Positions 1 to 6,843 of a DNA stretch of 19,671 nt are shown piece by piece. Made by a program: the position numbers and the translations under genes. Under the pieces are notes generated by a model. That model was not told where the DNA came from, did not search any database, and was given only the letters and a program-made list of their open reading frames with translations. The stretch comes from Candidatus Parcubacteria bacterium (GTDB taxonomy: Bacteria; Patescibacteriota; Minisyncoccia; Minisyncoccales; Staskawiczbacteraceae). Location of the stretch: contig JAIFWS010000024.1 in the NCBI GenBank assembly GCA_019658985.1, positions 1 to 19,671 on the forward strand. The letters are read 5' to 3'. The stretch's first letter is position 1. Every line of letters begins with the position of its first letter.

Positions 1-38
1 TTTGCAGTCTGCCAATAGGTTCGGACATCAGATACTAT

Positions 39-98
39 CCCGCTCCAAATTAAAAAGCAGTCCAGCGCAAGTCGGGTTGCTTTTTAATTTGGAGCGGG
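39..98. repeat. 21-bp perfect inverted repeat at the left edge
   Basis: Arms at 39-59 and 78-98 are perfect reverse complements (21 bp), with an 18-nt loop at 60-77. The inner part (AAAAAGCA ... TGCTTTTT) could act as a bidirectional terminator. The outer part reads CCCGCTCCA, like the acceptor end of a tRNA, and the right arm continues into a TTCAAATC-like T-loop sequence on the minus strand. No complete tRNA can be folded from positions 1-47, so the tRNA link is only a resemblance. It lies directly before the promoter of the first cassette gene, as the tRNA-Arg inverted repeat at 11499-11549 lies before another cassette gene. Nothing else is recognised in 1-109. Confidence 0.7.
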
Positions 99-109
99 GA
101 TTTGAATCA

Positions 110-138
110 TTGACGTACCGGGGTGATTATTGTAATGT
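110..138 (+). promoter_or_regulatory. Sigma70-type promoter of cassette gene 1
   Basis: The -35 box TTGACG (110-115) and the -10 box TAATGT (133-138) are separated by exactly 17 nt. Transcription would start near 145, which rules out the longer GTG (123) and ATG (135) reading starts of the following gene. Confidence 0.65.
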
Positions 139-173
139 CTGTTTTAGAACGCCCTCACCAAATGGAGACCAAC

Positions 174-470
174 ATGGTCAACGGCTACAATCTGGCGGCT
201 TTGCCCGAAGCGATGGCGCGCTTCTTCGCCGTCTTCGGTCGAGATCAGGTATTCGCGGGAGAATACCTGGTGCAGCTGGAAAAACTGCGGATGATTGCCT
301 GTGCGGAGATGGGTATCCCGATCCAGGGCATTTCAGAACTCCAGCTGCGGGAACAAAGGGGCTTCGGGAACGGGACCATTTTCGGTTCCCGCACGACCAC
401 GGCTTACAACCACCTGAAGCAATGGGTTGCGGATAACCTCCGGTTTCCCCCGCAACAACCGGAGGCATGA
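174..470 (+). CDS. Hypothetical protein, cassette gene 1 (98 aa)
   Basis: Not recognised. The frame is open from a GTG at 123, but the promoter -10 box ends at 138. An SD (GGAG, 165-168) stands 6 nt before the ATG at 174, so 174 is the chosen start; ATG 162 is the alternative. The product starts MVNGYNLAALPEAMARFF, has no signal peptide or membrane segment, and is a mixed helical sequence ending in a proline/glutamine-rich tail (FPPQQPEA). A conserved-looking patch FGNGTIFGSRTTTAYNHL lies at about residues 64-81. Codon use is GC-rich, unlike the housekeeping genes downstream. It is the first of four tandem single-gene units, each with its own promoter and terminator. A small soluble accessory protein is likely; the function is unknown. 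Confidence 0.65.
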   Translation: MVNGYNLAALPEAMARFFAVFGRDQVFAGEYLVQLEKLRMIACAEMGIPIQGISELQLREQRGFGNGTIFGSRTTTAYNHLKQWVADNLRFPPQQPEA

Positions 471-478
471 GCGACTCT

Positions 479-510
479 GGCCCAGCGATAACTTCGCGGG
501 CCTCTTTTTT
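479..510 (+). terminator. Intrinsic terminator of cassette gene 1
   Basis: GGCCC-A-GCG pairs with CGC-GGGCC (479-502, one bulged A), followed by TCTTTTTT. It starts 8 nt after the stop codon. The next promoter begins 10 nt further on. Confidence 0.75.
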
Positions 511-520
511 GCAATTTTTA

Positions 521-548
521 TTGATAGTTTCTGCGCTTTGTGTAAGAT
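521..548 (+). promoter_or_regulatory. Promoter of cassette gene 2
   Basis: TTGATA (521-526), 16-nt spacer, TAAGAT (543-548). The -10 box runs into TGTAATTAG, a string that recurs at the -10 box of cassette gene 3 (1307-1315). Confidence 0.6.
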
Positions 549-588
549 GTAATTAGCTTCTTGATTCGAAAACCAAGGGGGCCTGTTG

Positions 589-1263
589 ATGGATCTGGTA
601 GACTATTTCCGTGACGGCGAAGTTGCTGACGCGTTGCTGGCAATGCAGCGTGACGGCGCGGCGCTGGTGCCGTGGATTCTGCGCGAAAGCGTCAGGGCGG
701 AACTCGGAAGGGAAATCTCCAGGCTTCCGTTCGCCCAGGCCGTCAAAGCTCCGGGACGCGTGCGCCAGAATTTCGATTACTGCGCATTCTTAGGAACTGT
801 TCCGGTCTATCCGCAACTTGAGGGGCTGCGCCTTGCCATCCAGCAACTCATCCGATCGTCGGGGGTGATGCTCAGAAGCGAAGACGCCGAGTGTTGGCTG
901 GCTAACGACACGGCGGTCCAATGCTACCAGTCACGCGGAGGGATCAGCGGGCATCTGGATCCTTCGCGATTTGTCACGATTATCGCCATCCTGACCATTG
1001 AGGGTGGCGGCACACTCGAGGTGCTCGCGGCTCGCGGCGGACCGGTACTGAAAAGTTTGCGGCTACAACCCGGCGACCTAGCTCTGCTCCGGGGCGCGGC
1101 CAATCATGGCGAGAAAACCTCACAGCAACGGCCGTTCCACTGGGTCAGTACGCTGGCCGGCCAGTCGCGGACTTCGGTGATGTTCCGGTACAATGTGACG
1201 CCGGAAAAACCACTCCCCGGCCTGGTCTACGCCAACGCGCCGCTCTCGCCACCTGACATATAG
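589..1263 (+). CDS. Putative 2OG-Fe(II) dioxygenase-fold protein, cassette gene 2 (224 aa)
   Basis: This is probably a member of the Fe(II)/2-oxoglutarate-dependent oxygenase (double-stranded beta-helix) superfamily. Visible signs are an HxD metal motif in GISGHLDPS (H122, D124), a LQPGDLALL strand-turn (159-167) typical of the core, a distal His in PFHWVS (H184), and an Arg ten residues later (R194 in GQSRTSVMF), which suits binding the 2-oxoglutarate carboxylate. The order and the H-to-R spacing match prolyl-hydroxylase/AlkB-like relatives. The substrate cannot be read from the sequence. There is no signal peptide. The start is ATG 589 with SD AAGGGGG (575-581) 7 nt upstream; a TTG at 586 is less likely. 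The stop codon lies inside the terminator hairpin. GC-rich codons and a private promoter mark it as a cassette gene. The fold assignment is fairly secure, activity unproven. Confidence 0.75.
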   Translation: MDLVDYFRDGEVADALLAMQRDGAALVPWILRESVRAELGREISRLPFAQAVKAPGRVRQNFDYCAFLGTVPVYPQLEGLRLAIQQLIRSSGVMLRSEDAECWLANDTAVQCYQSRGGISGHLDPSRFVTIIAILTIEGGGTLEVLAARGGPVLKSLRLQPGDLALLRGAANHGEKTSQQRPFHWVSTLAGQSRTSVMFRYNVTPEKPLPGLVYANAPLSPPDI

Positions 1264-1277
1264 TCCGGTGGTTTTTT
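1249..1277 (+). terminator. Intrinsic terminator overlapping the stop of cassette gene 2
   Basis: CCACC (1249-1253) pairs with GGTGG (1267-1271); inside it GAC pairs with GTC around an ATATA loop; TTTTTT follows. The last codons and the TAG stop are part of the stem and loop. Confidence 0.7.
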
Positions 1278-1279
1278 AA

Positions 1280-1307
1280 TTGATAATTTTTGAATTCGCG
1301 TTAGTAT
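1280..1307 (+). promoter_or_regulatory. Promoter of cassette gene 3
   Basis: TTGATA (1280-1285), 16-nt spacer, TAGTAT (1302-1307), followed by GTAATTAG as at cassette gene 2. The -35 box starts 3 nt after the U-tract of the preceding terminator. Confidence 0.55.
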
Positions 1308-1346
1308 GTAATTAGTGTCGTAACTTCCCTTCCCGGAGGAACCGCA

Positions 1347-1979
1347 ATGAATGCGTTACAACGGGGGACGGATGAACTGGCAAGATTGCTGTTTCGCAGA
1401 ATGAAGGATGCGGGACTTTTCCTGCGTCCGGATCTCTCGGAAGACAGTCTTCATCTTCCCGTCCCTGAAGGCTGGACGCTCGGGGGAGAATTTCCCCTCG
1501 TCCAACCCCATCATCGCTGCGAGGAGCACCGCGTTGTCCACCTTCCACTGGTCTTGGTGGTGGACATGCAGCTGCCGGAAATCATCAATGATCCGGACTG
1601 CGGGAACCTGCAGATGTGGATGTCGTCCGTGCCGTTTGAGCCGTACTGGTTGTCCGGTGTGACGCTGATCCACGACCACATGCCCCTGCCCGACGTGACG
1701 CACCGGACCCTGAGCCTAGTCGAAGCCGCCTGTCTCTTCGCACAGAATTCCTACGTGGGAAGCGTGCAATGCTTCCCGGGGTTCCGTTCCTGGGGACACG
1801 GGCGTAGTCAGGTCTACTGGTCGCCCGAGGCCAAGTGCGTCGTAGCTAGCCATGAAGGCATCCCCGGCCAGTACAGCCACCACGCCGCCTTCGTCGAAGG
1901 CATTTTTCCCGCGGGTGGTGGTCCGCTCTTTCCGAGGCGCGTGGCGGAAGCCCGATTCCAGCCGCCCGCGGCCGTCTGA
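1347..1979 (+). CDS. Hypothetical protein, cassette gene 3 (210 aa)
   Basis: Not recognised. The start at ATG 1347 is firm: SD GGAGGA (1335-1340) stands 6 nt upstream. The product appears soluble, with no signal peptide or long hydrophobic segment. It is rich in His, Trp, Pro and Cys. Visible features are HHRCEEHRVVHLPLVLVVD (residues 55-73), an IHDHMPLPDVTHR stretch (about 108-120), and a C-terminal FPRRVAEARFQPPAAV tail. The many His residues near acidic residues could bind a metal, but no known motif is complete. It has its own promoter and terminator and GC-rich codons. A 217-aa antisense frame over its end is a shadow. Function unknown. Confidence 0.7.
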   Translation: MNALQRGTDELARLLFRRMKDAGLFLRPDLSEDSLHLPVPEGWTLGGEFPLVQPHHRCEEHRVVHLPLVLVVDMQLPEIINDPDCGNLQMWMSSVPFEPYWLSGVTLIHDHMPLPDVTHRTLSLVEAACLFAQNSYVGSVQCFPGFRSWGHGRSQVYWSPEAKCVVASHEGIPGQYSHHAAFVEGIFPAGGGPLFPRRVAEARFQPPAAV

Positions 1980-1984
1980 GTCAA

Positions 1985-2012
1985 CCGCTCAAAGCAATGC
2001 GAGCGGTTTTTT
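1985..2012 (+). terminator. Intrinsic terminator of cassette gene 3
   Basis: CCGCTC (1985-1990) pairs with GAGCGG (2001-2006), followed by TTTTTT. It begins 5 nt after the stop codon. Confidence 0.8.
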
Positions 2013-2024
2013 ATTACACGGTAT

Positions 2025-2053
2025 TTGACGCGATTGCATAAAATTGATAATAA
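2025..2053 (+). promoter_or_regulatory. Promoter of cassette gene 4
   Basis: TTGACG (2025-2030), 17-nt spacer, TAATAA (2048-2053). The -10 call is softer than the -35; GATAAT at 2046-2051 is an alternative. Confidence 0.5.
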
Positions 2054-2086
2054 GAGGCCAGAACACGTCGCCGAAAGGAGGTAGGA

Positions 2087-2638
2087 ATGGAACTGAGTTT
2101 GAGTCAGTTGGAGTTGGTACTGGAGGCGTTCGGATCTCCCGTCGCCCAGTGGGGCAAGGGGGAGGCCCGGTCGGTGCAGAGTCTCTTGGACGAGATTCTG
2201 GAAGGTGAGAGCCATCTTCAGATTGACGGCTTCGGCCTCTCCCGCGTTGTCAGTATCGTCAAGATGTTCATCACCAGCGACCATTTTCCCCACAAGATAT
2301 TGCTGGAATGGGGACAGGTTCTCCCAGACGGGCGTTCTCGCGAGCGCAGGCAGAACCCGTCGGGAAAAATCGGCAGGGGAGAGCGGCCGGAGAAAGCGGC
2401 GCAGCGCGAGGCTGAGGAGGAGCTCGGCATCGTTGCCGCAGACCTCTTTCAGGTAGTCGCCCTGCACATGGTAGAGGAATCACGGCCTAGTAAATCCCAC
2501 CCGAGCCTGGCCTGCCGCTATCGCATCTATCCTTTCGAGCTGCACTTGGGCGACGACGCCAAGGTCTGCCAGGAGGAGACGTTCGAGAGAGTGGAGGTGA
2601 ACGGGACGCGCCACATCTTCAAGTGGGTGGATCAGTGA
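2087..2638 (+). CDS. Nudix hydrolase, cassette gene 4 (183 aa)
   Basis: A Nudix-family pyrophosphohydrolase that would cleave a nucleoside diphosphate linked to another group, using Mg2+ or Mn2+. The full Nudix box GX5EX7REUXEEXGU is present at residues 93-115 (GKIGRGE, then REAEEELGI), so the metal-binding glutamates are intact. The first 60 or so residues form an extra N-terminal region not typical of minimal Nudix proteins. The substrate cannot be read from the sequence; dNTP clean-up, RNA-cap or cofactor turnover are all possible. The start at ATG 2087 has an excellent SD, AAGGAGGT (2075-2082), about 4 nt upstream. It is the last of four tandem self-contained units and is GC-rich, unlike the serine hydrolase gene that follows. 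Confidence 0.88.
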   Translation: MELSLSQLELVLEAFGSPVAQWGKGEARSVQSLLDEILEGESHLQIDGFGLSRVVSIVKMFITSDHFPHKILLEWGQVLPDGRSRERRQNPSGKIGRGERPEKAAQREAEEELGIVAADLFQVVALHMVEESRPSKSHPSLACRYRIYPFELHLGDDAKVCQEETFERVEVNGTRHIFKWVDQ

Positions 2639-2652
2639 TCTGCCCGCGCCGC

Positions 2653-2677
2653 CCGCTTAAACACGAGCGGTTTTTTT
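2653..2677 (+). terminator. Intrinsic terminator of cassette gene 4
   Basis: CCGCTT (2653-2658) pairs with GAGCGG (2665-2670, one G-U pair), followed by TTTTTTT (2671-2677). Confidence 0.75.
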
Positions 2678-2698
2678 ATGCTTTTAATGAATTTGTAG

Positions 2699-2704
2699 TA
2701 TACT
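2699..2704 (+). promoter_or_regulatory. -10 box of the serine hydrolase gene
   Basis: TATACT is near consensus and lies 20 nt before ATG 2725. No clear -35 box is seen. The leader would be about 14 nt and has no SD. Confidence 0.45.
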
Positions 2705-2724
2705 GATTACATAGAGTAATTCCC

Positions 2725-3738
2725 ATGGTGAAAGTTAACTTCCTTGGCGATAAAGAATTTCCATTACCCCTGGCGGCCATTATGCTGGTCCTTTTTGGTT
2801 TCGCTGGCGGCTGGCTGTTTGATTGTTATTTCCAAAACCAGAAAACCCCGGTTCCCCAGGTACAGGCCGTGCGCCAGGGAGGATATGAGCTCATTAATCC
2901 TCTTTTATTTTACGATGTTTCCAATAGCACAGAACTGGAAGAGTATGAGCCCCTCAAAAAAGAACTGACGGCATTTATCAATAATAAGATCAGTGCCGGC
3001 AAGGCAACTAAAATATCCCTGTATTTCCGCGGCCTCCTCATTAATTCTTCTGAAAAATATGCACCCGCCAGCCTGATGAAAGTCCCTACCATGATTTCCA
3101 TTTTAAAATATGCCGAAGAGCACCCCGAAATACTTTCCCGGAAAGTCTTTTACGATGGCGTGGCAGATTATAACTCGAATGAATCCATAAAACCCCTAAA
3201 GCAAATCCAGGGCGGTAATTATTATACCGTTGATGAACTGCTTCTTTATATGATCGCTTATTCGGACAATAATGCCGCCCAGCTTCTGTTGCATCAATTA
3301 GATCTGGATTATTTTTACAAAGTATTCACTGATTTGGGAGTGGCTGTTCCCCCCAAAAATTTTGACATCAATAATTTTGATTACATGGATGTGAAGTCCT
3401 ATGCTTCATTTTTCCGGGTCTTGTATAACGCTACCTATCTATCAAGAAGCATGTCGGAGAAAGCATTCAAGCTCCTGGCGTATAACGATTTCCCGCAGGG
3501 CATTGAATCTGGCCTTCCGATTGATGTTAATGCGGCCCAAAAATTCGGCGAAGCCATGATTGTAGACCGGGGTAATAAGATCCTGGCCGTTGAGTTGCAT
3601 GACTGCGGGTGGGTCTATGCGTCTCCGCGGCCTTATTTGCTCTGCATTATGACCTCAGGTTCTAATTTCCTGGATCTGGAAAACACGATCAGCGGGCTTT
3701 CTTCCATCATTTACAATACCGCATCTAAGACCCCATAA
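2725..3738 (+). CDS. Membrane-anchored serine hydrolase, class A beta-lactamase/DD-peptidase fold (337 aa)
   Basis: A penicillin-recognising-type serine hydrolase (beta-lactamase class A superfamily, PF13354-like) tethered by one N-terminal membrane helix (about residues 13-33), so the enzyme domain should face outside. The catalytic triad of motifs is in the right order and spacing: SxxK (S116-LM-K119), SDN (S180-N182) and KTG-like KFG (K273-G275). The class A omega-loop Glu motif (ExxLN) is not obvious, so a peptidoglycan peptidase or another amidase role is as likely as antibiotic hydrolysis. The start at ATG 2725 follows a short leader without SD. It is a single-gene unit closed by a long A/T-flanked terminator. 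Codon use is AT-rich like the later housekeeping genes, in sharp contrast to the four genes before it. Confidence 0.85.
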   Translation: MVKVNFLGDKEFPLPLAAIMLVLFGFAGGWLFDCYFQNQKTPVPQVQAVRQGGYELINPLLFYDVSNSTELEEYEPLKKELTAFINNKISAGKATKISLYFRGLLINSSEKYAPASLMKVPTMISILKYAEEHPEILSRKVFYDGVADYNSNESIKPLKQIQGGNYYTVDELLLYMIAYSDNNAAQLLLHQLDLDYFYKVFTDLGVAVPPKNFDINNFDYMDVKSYASFFRVLYNATYLSRSMSEKAFKLLAYNDFPQGIESGLPIDVNAAQKFGEAMIVDRGNKILAVELHDCGWVYASPRPYLLCIMTSGSNFLDLENTISGLSSIIYNTASKTP

Positions 3739-3744
3739 TGCCGT

Positions 3745-3782
3745 TATATAAAAACCGGGCCGGAGAGTCCGGTTTTTATATA
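3745..3782 (+). terminator. Bidirectional intrinsic terminator
   Basis: Perfect 14-bp stem: TATATAAAAACCGG (3745-3758) with CCGGTTTTTATATA (3769-3782), loop 10 nt. The U-rich 3' arm serves the serine hydrolase gene. Confidence 0.8.
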
Positions 3783-3835
3783 CAGCAGCAGAGTTATTTA
3801 ATTAAATTTTAATGAATTAATCTTAAAATAGCTTC

Positions 3836-3841
3836 TATAAT
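3836..3841 (+). promoter_or_regulatory. -10 box of the glycosyltransferase operon (leaderless)
   Basis: Consensus TATAAT ends 8 nt before ATG 3850, so transcription should start at or next to the A of the start codon. There is no room for an SD. The -35 region (about 3813-3818) is weak and AT-rich. Confidence 0.65.
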
Positions 3842-3849
3842 ATAAATAG

Positions 3850-4929
3850 ATGACCAATGAAAATAAATTAAGGATCGCAATAGTGGCTTCCAATGTGATG
3901 CATATTCCTCCTGAGCCTATTGAAAAATATGTGCCAAAGGGCTGGTCAGGGGCGCCTGAATCCATTGCAAGTATTCTTACTGAAGAACTGGTAACACGAG
4001 GCCACGATGTTACGCTATTTGCTTCAGGCGATTCACAGACGCGGGCAAAGCTGGTAAGCATCGCAGAAACCGCAACCTCCGCAACTCCCTATTTTAAAGA
4101 TCATCGTGATTATGAACATGCTCTGATTTCTAAAGCCTATCAGATGGCAGCGGCCGGCAAATTCGATATTTTGCATAGCCATTTTGATGTTCGGACAGCC
4201 GGTTATGCGCCCCTTGTTTCCACGCCGACGGTTTCAACGCTCCACGGCCCTCTTTCCGACCACGTTAAAAATATTTTACAACATTTTAAAAAAAGCCAAT
4301 ACTATATCAGTATCAGTGATGCCCAGCGAAAACCCTTGCCGGGCCTGCAATATATTTCCACTGTTTACAATGGCATTGATGTTGAAGCCGTACCGTTCTC
4401 TGATAAAAAAGAAGATTATCTTGTATTCGCCGGAAGGATACATGAACAAAAGGGCGTCGTAGAAGCTATCGAGGCGGCGAAGAAAGCAAATTGCAAGCTC
4501 CTTATTTTCGGATCACACGATCCGGAGAGCGATTATTGGCTTGGGAAAGTAAAACCGTTGATTGACCAGAAGCAGATAATATATAAAGGGTTTGTTTCCA
4601 AAAAAGAACTGTATCCTTATTACGCAAAAGCCCGCGCTTTTATTTTCCCTATCCAATGGGAAGAGCCATTCGGTTTAGTGGTAGCGGAAGCCATGGCAAC
4701 CGGAACTCCGGTTATTGCCTTGAAAAAAGGTTCTATGCCGGAGCTGGTTGAAGATGGAAAAACAGGATTTGTATGTGATACGGTTGAGCAAATGGCGGAA
4801 GCGGTGAAAAAAGTTGGTCAAATCAACCCCGTTGATTGCAGGCAACGGGTCGAAGGATTATTTACGATAGAAAAAATGATCGATGGCTATGAGAAAGCGT
4901 ATTACGACATATTAAATCAGAGCCAATAA
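3850..4929 (+). CDS. Glycosyltransferase family 4 protein (359 aa)
   Basis: A retaining GT-B fold sugar transferase of family GT4, probably acting at the inner membrane surface in glycan or glycolipid assembly. The N-terminal Rossmann half holds KLRIAIVASNV (6-16) and GWSGAPESIASILTEELVTRGHDV (31-54). The C-terminal half has the nucleotide-sugar signature FAGRIHEQKGV (193-203) and the EX7E motif, E272-PFGLVVA-E280, followed by the usual AMATGTPVIA. Length is normal for the family. The donor and acceptor cannot be told. ATG 3850 is 8 nt behind a TATAAT, so the mRNA is probably leaderless. It heads an operon with a GT2 enzyme (11-nt gap) and a DNA glycosylase (overlap). Confidence 0.92.
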   Translation: MTNENKLRIAIVASNVMHIPPEPIEKYVPKGWSGAPESIASILTEELVTRGHDVTLFASGDSQTRAKLVSIAETATSATPYFKDHRDYEHALISKAYQMAAAGKFDILHSHFDVRTAGYAPLVSTPTVSTLHGPLSDHVKNILQHFKKSQYYISISDAQRKPLPGLQYISTVYNGIDVEAVPFSDKKEDYLVFAGRIHEQKGVVEAIEAAKKANCKLLIFGSHDPESDYWLGKVKPLIDQKQIIYKGFVSKKELYPYYAKARAFIFPIQWEEPFGLVVAEAMATGTPVIALKKGSMPELVEDGKTGFVCDTVEQMAEAVKKVGQINPVDCRQRVEGLFTIEKMIDGYEKAYYDILNQSQ

Positions 4930-4940
4930 TATTCATACAT

Positions 4941-6281
4941 ATGGAATTAATCGAAGAAAATATACAGGAAGAATTCAGCAAGGACTTCTATCAGCCCGAT
5001 TATTTTTCACAATTTAAAATCAATAGCCGAAAGCGCCGGGTGGATATTGCCGCTATTATACCTACTTACAACCGCTGCCCGTTCGAAAAAGGATCAAAAG
5101 ACTATCAATATAATCCCCTTTACTTATCCATTCGCTGCCTCTTATTGCAAAAAGCCCCGATTAAGGAAATCATCATTATTGATGATGCCTCGACCGACCA
5201 TATTAAAGATGTGGTAGAAGACCTTACTAAAGAGGCCTATGCCACCCGCGGCGTCACGATCAAATACCTTCGCAATGAGCAGAAAATGGGAAGTTCCACG
5301 GCGCGGAATATGGGAGCTAAACATGCTTCGGCAAAATATTTATATTTCCTTGATGATGATTACCTCTCTCCACCCTACGTTACTTTTATTTCAATGATCG
5401 TGGTAAAAAAAATAGAGAAAATTGACCGGAATTTTGCAGTCCTGGCTTTGCCGGTTTTCAACCGGGCATCTTATCCGCGGGATTTCATTAGCATTGACGA
5501 TTTAACCAGAAGCTTTTTCAAAGAGGGCGCCCAGCGTGCTCACTTCAATGCCTTTCCATTTGAATATATAGAACGCAAGCTTTTCATCAATAAAAGCTTA
5601 AAAATCTTCAAGCCTATCCAGGTGTACCAGACCTGGGGGCATTTTATCGCTGAGCGGAGCAAATATCTGGACGTAGGAGGATTTCCCGATTTTGCCACCT
5701 GGCCTAATAAGGTAGGAGAAGAAGTAGAATTTGCCTGCCGGCTGGTAGAAAATATTTATACGCTATACTATCTTCCGGATCCTAAGGCTTCCGCCTATCA
5801 CGGGCTTTTCGGGGCGAAAATCGGCCCATTTCGCGGAGAAGACTGGCTGGCCAATATCACCGATAACGAACTGAGTCTGGTGAAATTTTCCGACATTTGT
5901 GAAAACGGAGTCAAATCTGGCAATCGGGTGAGCACCGAAGACCATTTTTATTCTAAAATCATCGCTGCTTTTTGTATTCTCTATAAAAGGAATGTAAAAG
6001 AAGCCATTAACTGGGCACGGGAAAGCTACGAGGATTTTGTCGTCGATCAGAAACCATCATGGAGCATTGAATATCCCCAAAAGCCCATCCCTTCCCGTAA
6101 AGCGCGAGAACAGATCTGGTACCGGGCGATCAGCGACGGTTTGCAATTATTATTCCAGGTTGAACAGGAGAAATTAAATAAACTGGAAGAGTTCATCGAA
6201 TCCTTAAAATCAAAAGGAAAATCTAAAGCGGAGCGGCGTCGGAAAGGATTCTTCGATCATCTTCTCAGCTTATGGGATTGA
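4941..6281 (+). CDS. Glycosyltransferase family 2 protein (446 aa)
   Basis: An inverting GT-A fold glycosyltransferase. Visible motifs are AAIIPTYNR (37-45), the nucleotide-binding IIIIDDASTD (77-86), RNEQKMGSSTARNMGAKHA (111-129) and the metal-binding LDDDYLSP (137-144), the DxD-type site. An acidic GEEVEFACRL stretch further on fits the general-base region. The C-terminal 150 residues form an additional helical domain (with AINWARESYED) that ends in a Lys/Arg-rich tail (KSKGKSKAERRRKGF). There is no membrane segment, so it is soluble or peripheral. It sits 11 nt after the GT4 gene and shares its transcript, which suggests consecutive steps on the same glycan. The start at ATG 4941 has no strong SD and may rely on translational coupling. 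Confidence 0.9.
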   Translation: MELIEENIQEEFSKDFYQPDYFSQFKINSRKRRVDIAAIIPTYNRCPFEKGSKDYQYNPLYLSIRCLLLQKAPIKEIIIIDDASTDHIKDVVEDLTKEAYATRGVTIKYLRNEQKMGSSTARNMGAKHASAKYLYFLDDDYLSPPYVTFISMIVVKKIEKIDRNFAVLALPVFNRASYPRDFISIDDLTRSFFKEGAQRAHFNAFPFEYIERKLFINKSLKIFKPIQVYQTWGHFIAERSKYLDVGGFPDFATWPNKVGEEVEFACRLVENIYTLYYLPDPKASAYHGLFGAKIGPFRGEDWLANITDNELSLVKFSDICENGVKSGNRVSTEDHFYSKIIAAFCILYKRNVKEAINWARESYEDFVVDQKPSWSIEYPQKPIPSRKAREQIWYRAISDGLQLLFQVEQEKLNKLEEFIESLKSKGKSKAERRRKGFFDHLLSLWD

Positions 6282-6814
6282 TGAGGAAAGTACTAGCCGC
6301 AGAGTTTTTCAACCGAGACACTAAAATAGTGGCCGAAGAATTATTGGGGAAATTTTTGGTGCGGAAAATGAATGGCAAGGAATTGGCTGCCATGGTCACG
6401 GAGACGGAAGTCTATGACGGCCCCCATGATTTAGCCAGCCACGCTTCGCGCGGTAGGACTCCCAGAACGCAGGTAATGTTCGGCCATCCGGGAAATTTTT
6501 ATGTCTATCTTTGTTATGGCGTGCATGAGATGTTAAATGTGGTCACTCGGGAGAAGGAGTATCCCGGGGCGGTATTGATCCGCAAAGCTATTTTAGATAC
6601 TGGCGTTCCTCTTGGTGGCCCAGGAAAGTTGACTAAATCCCTTAATATCAACAGGGCTCTTAATGATAAATTAGCGGGAAAAGCCAGCGGGCTTTGGTTT
6701 GAAGACCGCGGAATAAATATACCGGCTTCAAGAATACAAAAATTGCCCCGGATCGGCGTGGCGTATGCGGGACCCATTTGGTCGGTAAAAAAACTCCGGT
6801 TCGCTCTAACATAG
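6281..6814 (+). CDS. DNA-3-methyladenine glycosylase, AAG/MPG family (177 aa)
   Basis: A base-excision repair enzyme that removes alkylated purines such as 3-methyladenine. It has family PF02245 hallmarks: LLGKFLVRK (21-29), the catalytic ETEVY with E43 equal to human AAG Glu125 and Y45 to Tyr127, SHASRGRTPR (53-62) including the His136 equivalent H54, MFGHPGNFYVYLCYGVHEMLNVV (66-88), AVLIRKA (97-103), GGPGKLTKSL (112-121) and PRIGVAYA (156-163). Slightly shorter than usual but complete. The preferred start, ATG 6281, overlaps the stop of the preceding gene (TGATG); an in-frame ATG at 6272 would add three residues. Its place as third gene of a glycosyltransferase operon looks incidental. A terminator begins before the stop codon. 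Confidence 0.93.
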   Translation: MRKVLAAEFFNRDTKIVAEELLGKFLVRKMNGKELAAMVTETEVYDGPHDLASHASRGRTPRTQVMFGHPGNFYVYLCYGVHEMLNVVTREKEYPGAVLIRKAILDTGVPLGGPGKLTKSLNINRALNDKLAGKASGLWFEDRGINIPASRIQKLPRIGVAYAGPIWSVKKLRFALT

Positions 6815-6827
6815 TAGAGTTTTTTTT
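6804..6827 (+). terminator. Intrinsic terminator of the glycosyltransferase/glycosylase operon
   Basis: CTCTA (6804-6808) pairs with TAGAG (6815-6819), followed by TTTTTTTT. The TAG stop codon is in the loop. The -10 box of the next gene follows within 3 nt. Confidence 0.75.
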
Positions 6828-6829
6828 GA

Positions 6830-6835
6830 TACAAT
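6830..6835 (+). promoter_or_regulatory. -10 box of the DUF4015 gene (leaderless)
   Basis: TACAAT ends 8 nt before ATG 6844. No -35 box is obvious because the upstream sequence is terminator. A leaderless or near-leaderless mRNA is predicted. Confidence 0.5.
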
Positions 6836-6843
6836 GAGGCCAT

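Noticed and set aside
1..47. 3' half of a tRNA at the window start
   Set aside because: The acceptor-like CCCGCTCCA is suggestive, but no T-arm with paired stem can be placed before it, so no tRNA is called.
2..436. 144-aa frame starting at the left edge
   Set aside because: It runs through the 39-98 inverted repeat and the 110-138 promoter, has low-complexity Arg/Gly composition, and overlaps the better-supported gene at 174-470 in another frame.
1814..2467. 217-aa antisense frame across cassette genes 3 and 4
   Set aside because: It crosses a terminator and a promoter on the plus strand, has no SD, and lies opposite a clear Nudix gene.
2725..3738. Calling the serine hydrolase an antibiotic-resistance beta-lactamase
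   Set aside because: SxxK, SDN and KFG are present, but the omega-loop Glu motif that defines class A beta-lactamases is not evident, so only the fold is claimed.
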